A DNA stretch of 40,562 bases, taken from assembly GCA_902475445.1 (NCBI GenBank), contig CABRZN010000008.1, positions 1-40,562 of the forward strand, read 5' to 3'. A program made the position numbers and the translations under genes. A model generated the notes under the pieces. It was not told where the DNA came from, ran no database searches, and saw only the letters and a list, made by a program, of their open reading frames with translations. Of the stretch, positions 39,101 to 40,562 are shown piece by piece; within the stretch, counting starts at the first letter, position 1, and every line of letters starts with the position of its first letter. The stretch comes from an uncultured Collinsella sp. (lineage in GTDB: Bacteria; Actinomycetota; Coriobacteriia; Coriobacteriales; Coriobacteriaceae).

Positions 39101-39133
39101 GGGGCGGACAGGCAATCTGTCCGCCCCTATTTT
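39101..39133 (+). terminator. Strong intrinsic terminator after the DUF4012 gene
   Basis: GGGGCGGACAG (39101-39111) pairs fully with CTGTCCGCCCC (39117-39127), loop GCAAT, followed by TATTTT. It lies only 13 bp before the glmM start. Confidence 0.93.
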
Positions 39134-39146
39134 GTAAGGAGAGCGC

Positions 39147-40478
39147 ATGAAGTACTTTGGCACCGACGGCTTTCGCGGTGAGGCCAACGTTGGGCTGACG
39201 GTAGAGCACGCTTATAAGATTGGCCGTTTTGTGGGCTGGTATTACGGTGCCAACCGCGAGCGCAAGGCACGCGTGATCGTGGGCAAGGACACGCGTCGTT
39301 CGAGCTACATGTTCGAGGCGGCGCTGGTGAGCGGTCTGGTCGCGAGCGGTGCGGACGCCTATATGCTGCACGTGATCCCCACGCCGGGCGTAGCGCATCA
39401 GACCGTGGAAGGCTGCTTCGATTGCGGCATCATGATCAGCGCGAGCCACAACCCGTTTTGCGATAACGGCATTAAGCTTGTCAACAGCGACGGCTTTAAG
39501 ATGGACGAGGACGTACTGGAGCTCGTCGAGGACTATATCGATGGCAAGAGTGAGGTGCCGCTGGCCACGGGCAACCACATCGGCGCCACGGTGGACTACA
39601 TGCAGGGCCGCAACCGCTACATTGCTTCGCTCATCGCCAGCGCGAACTTTTCGTTGCAGGGCGTCAAGATCGGTATCGACTGCGCCAACGGCTCGGCTTC
39701 CTCGGTTGCCAAGCCGGTGTTCGACGCGCTCGGTGCCGACGTGCGCGTGATCAACGCCGCGCCCGATGGCTTTAACATCAACGTCGACTGCGGCTCCACG
39801 CATATGGAGCGCCTGCAGCGCCATGTGGTGGAGCAGGGCCTGGACGTGGGCTTTGCCTACGACGGCGATGCCGACCGCTGCCTGGCCGTGGACGAGCGCG
39901 GGCGCGTGGTCGACGGCGACCAGATCCTGTACGTGTGTGGCGTGTATCTGAACAAGCACGGGCGCCTCTCGGGCGGTACCGTGGTGCCGACGATTGCCAG
40001 TAACTTTGGCCTTGTCAAGTCGCTGGAGCTTGCCGGCCTGAGCGCCGTGACCAGCGGCGTGGGCGACCGTCACGTGTATGCCAAGATGCGCGAGGGCGGC
40101 TACAGCCTGGGCGGCGAGCAGACGGGCCATACGATCTTTGGCGATATCGAGCGCACGGGCGACGGCATTATGACTTCGCTGCGCGTGATGGAAGTGATTC
40201 GTGCCGAGCGCGAGACGCTCTCGCAGCTCACGGCTCCGTGCAAGTTGCTGCCGCAGGCGCAGGTGGCCGTGCGCGTGGCCGACAAGGACGCCGCGCTGGA
40301 TAGCATAGGCGTGCAGAACGCCATCGCCGAGGCCGAGGCGTCGCTGGCAGGCGAGGGTCGCGTGCTCGTGCGCAAGAGCGGAACCGAGTCGGTCATCCGC
40401 GTCCTGGCCGAAGCCCCCGACCAAGCAGCCGCTGACGCCGCCATGAAGCGCATCGCGGGTGCTCTAGAGGCTTTGTAG
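39147..40478 (+). CDS. glmM: Phosphoglucosamine mutase
   Basis: A 443-residue phosphohexomutase that converts glucosamine-6-phosphate to glucosamine-1-phosphate for peptidoglycan precursors. The start KYFGTDGFRG is typical of GlmM. The phosphoserine loop is ISASHNPF with S100; the metal site is DGDADR (239-244); the sugar loop is GGEQTGH; the phosphate-binding C-terminal loop is RKSGTESVIRV. Length is usual for the family. TAAGGAGAG precedes the ATG. Structured element C begins at the stop codon. If Amadori catabolism releases glucose- or glucosamine-type phosphates, GlmM is not obviously linked; it is a housekeeping gene. Confidence 0.97.
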   Translation: MKYFGTDGFRGEANVGLTVEHAYKIGRFVGWYYGANRERKARVIVGKDTRRSSYMFEAALVSGLVASGADAYMLHVIPTPGVAHQTVEGCFDCGIMISASHNPFCDNGIKLVNSDGFKMDEDVLELVEDYIDGKSEVPLATGNHIGATVDYMQGRNRYIASLIASANFSLQGVKIGIDCANGSASSVAKPVFDALGADVRVINAAPDGFNINVDCGSTHMERLQRHVVEQGLDVGFAYDGDADRCLAVDERGRVVDGDQILYVCGVYLNKHGRLSGGTVVPTIASNFGLVKSLELAGLSAVTSGVGDRHVYAKMREGGYSLGGEQTGHTIFGDIERTGDGIMTSLRVMEVIRAERETLSQLTAPCKLLPQAQVAVRVADKDAALDSIGVQNAIAEAEASLAGEGRVLVRKSGTESVIRVLAEAPDQAAADAAMKRIAGALEAL

Positions 40479-40540
40479 TTACGCGGTTTTGCCAAACCGC
40501 GTAACGGTTCGACGTTGCCAAAACATTGGCGTCAACGGAC
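40478..40540 (+). repeat. Structured intergenic element, copy C (shortened)
   Basis: P1 is GTTACGCGGTTT (40478-40489)/AAACCGCGTAAC (40494-40505) with loop TGCC, nearly identical to copy B. P2-P4 are absent; after TCGACG the sequence jumps to the shared TTGCCAAAAC tail, which here pairs as GCCAA/TTGGC within GAC/GTC. The last bases of the window (40549-40562) are a G run. Confidence 0.65.
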
Positions 40541-40562
40541 TAGGTGAAGAGGGGGGGGGCGC

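Overview
The window is GC-rich, densely coded bacterial chromosome. Gene content fits a gut Coriobacteriia genome, most likely Collinsella: mannose-family PTS operons, YitT, RecQ, a DUF4012 envelope protein, and short palindromic repeats between genes. The genus is an inference from gene content and style; no rRNA is present to confirm it.

Layout. 1-4861: the C-terminal two thirds of Mfd, a PAP2 phosphatase, a threonine-aldolase-like PLP enzyme and a GNAT acetyltransferase. 4985-12287: a divergent GntR regulator and SIS-domain deglycase, an EamA permease, then a PTS operon (fused EIIAB, EIIC, EIID) followed by a second deglycase. 12447-15377: HAD phosphatase, YitT protein and a second GntR. 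15736-19571: RecQ, a third GntR and a third deglycase. 19705-26293: lactate-type dehydrogenase, MetA, 5-formyl-THF cyclo-ligase, a HicAB toxin-antitoxin pair and an M16C peptidase. 26574-31316: a fourth GntR, PTS EIIA and EIIB, a fourth deglycase, EIIC and EIID. 31317-35290: an accessory stretch with GAGAGATAA repeats, a broken AlbA_2-type gene, an unknown protein, an HNH nuclease, a zinc-ribbon protein, a DUF5710 protein and tRNA-Val. 35579-40478: a second EamA permease, a DUF4012 protein and GlmM.

Main theme. Four paralogous FrlB/FraB/GfrF-type SIS proteins, two mannose-family PTS transporters and four GntR/UTRA repressors lie within about 26 kb. All four SIS proteins keep a Glu and a His 16 residues apart, the spacing of the FraB catalytic pair. 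The simplest reading is a multi-substrate system for Amadori compounds (fructose- or glucose-amino acids): the PTS imports and 6-phosphorylates them, and each deglycase splits the product into sugar phosphate and free amine. Repeated promoter motifs (CGTTATA/TATAACG, an 18-bp pair and a 20-bp pair) suggest three or four separate regulatory circuits. One of these also covers an EamA permease that might export the released amine.

Other signals. A structured intergenic element occurs twice in full and once shortened, each time just after a stop codon. Its stems change sequence but keep pairing, which suggests an RNA-level structure. The hicAB promoter region carries two SOS-box-like sites. A family of palindromes with a CCTGTCCC-like core is scattered between genes.
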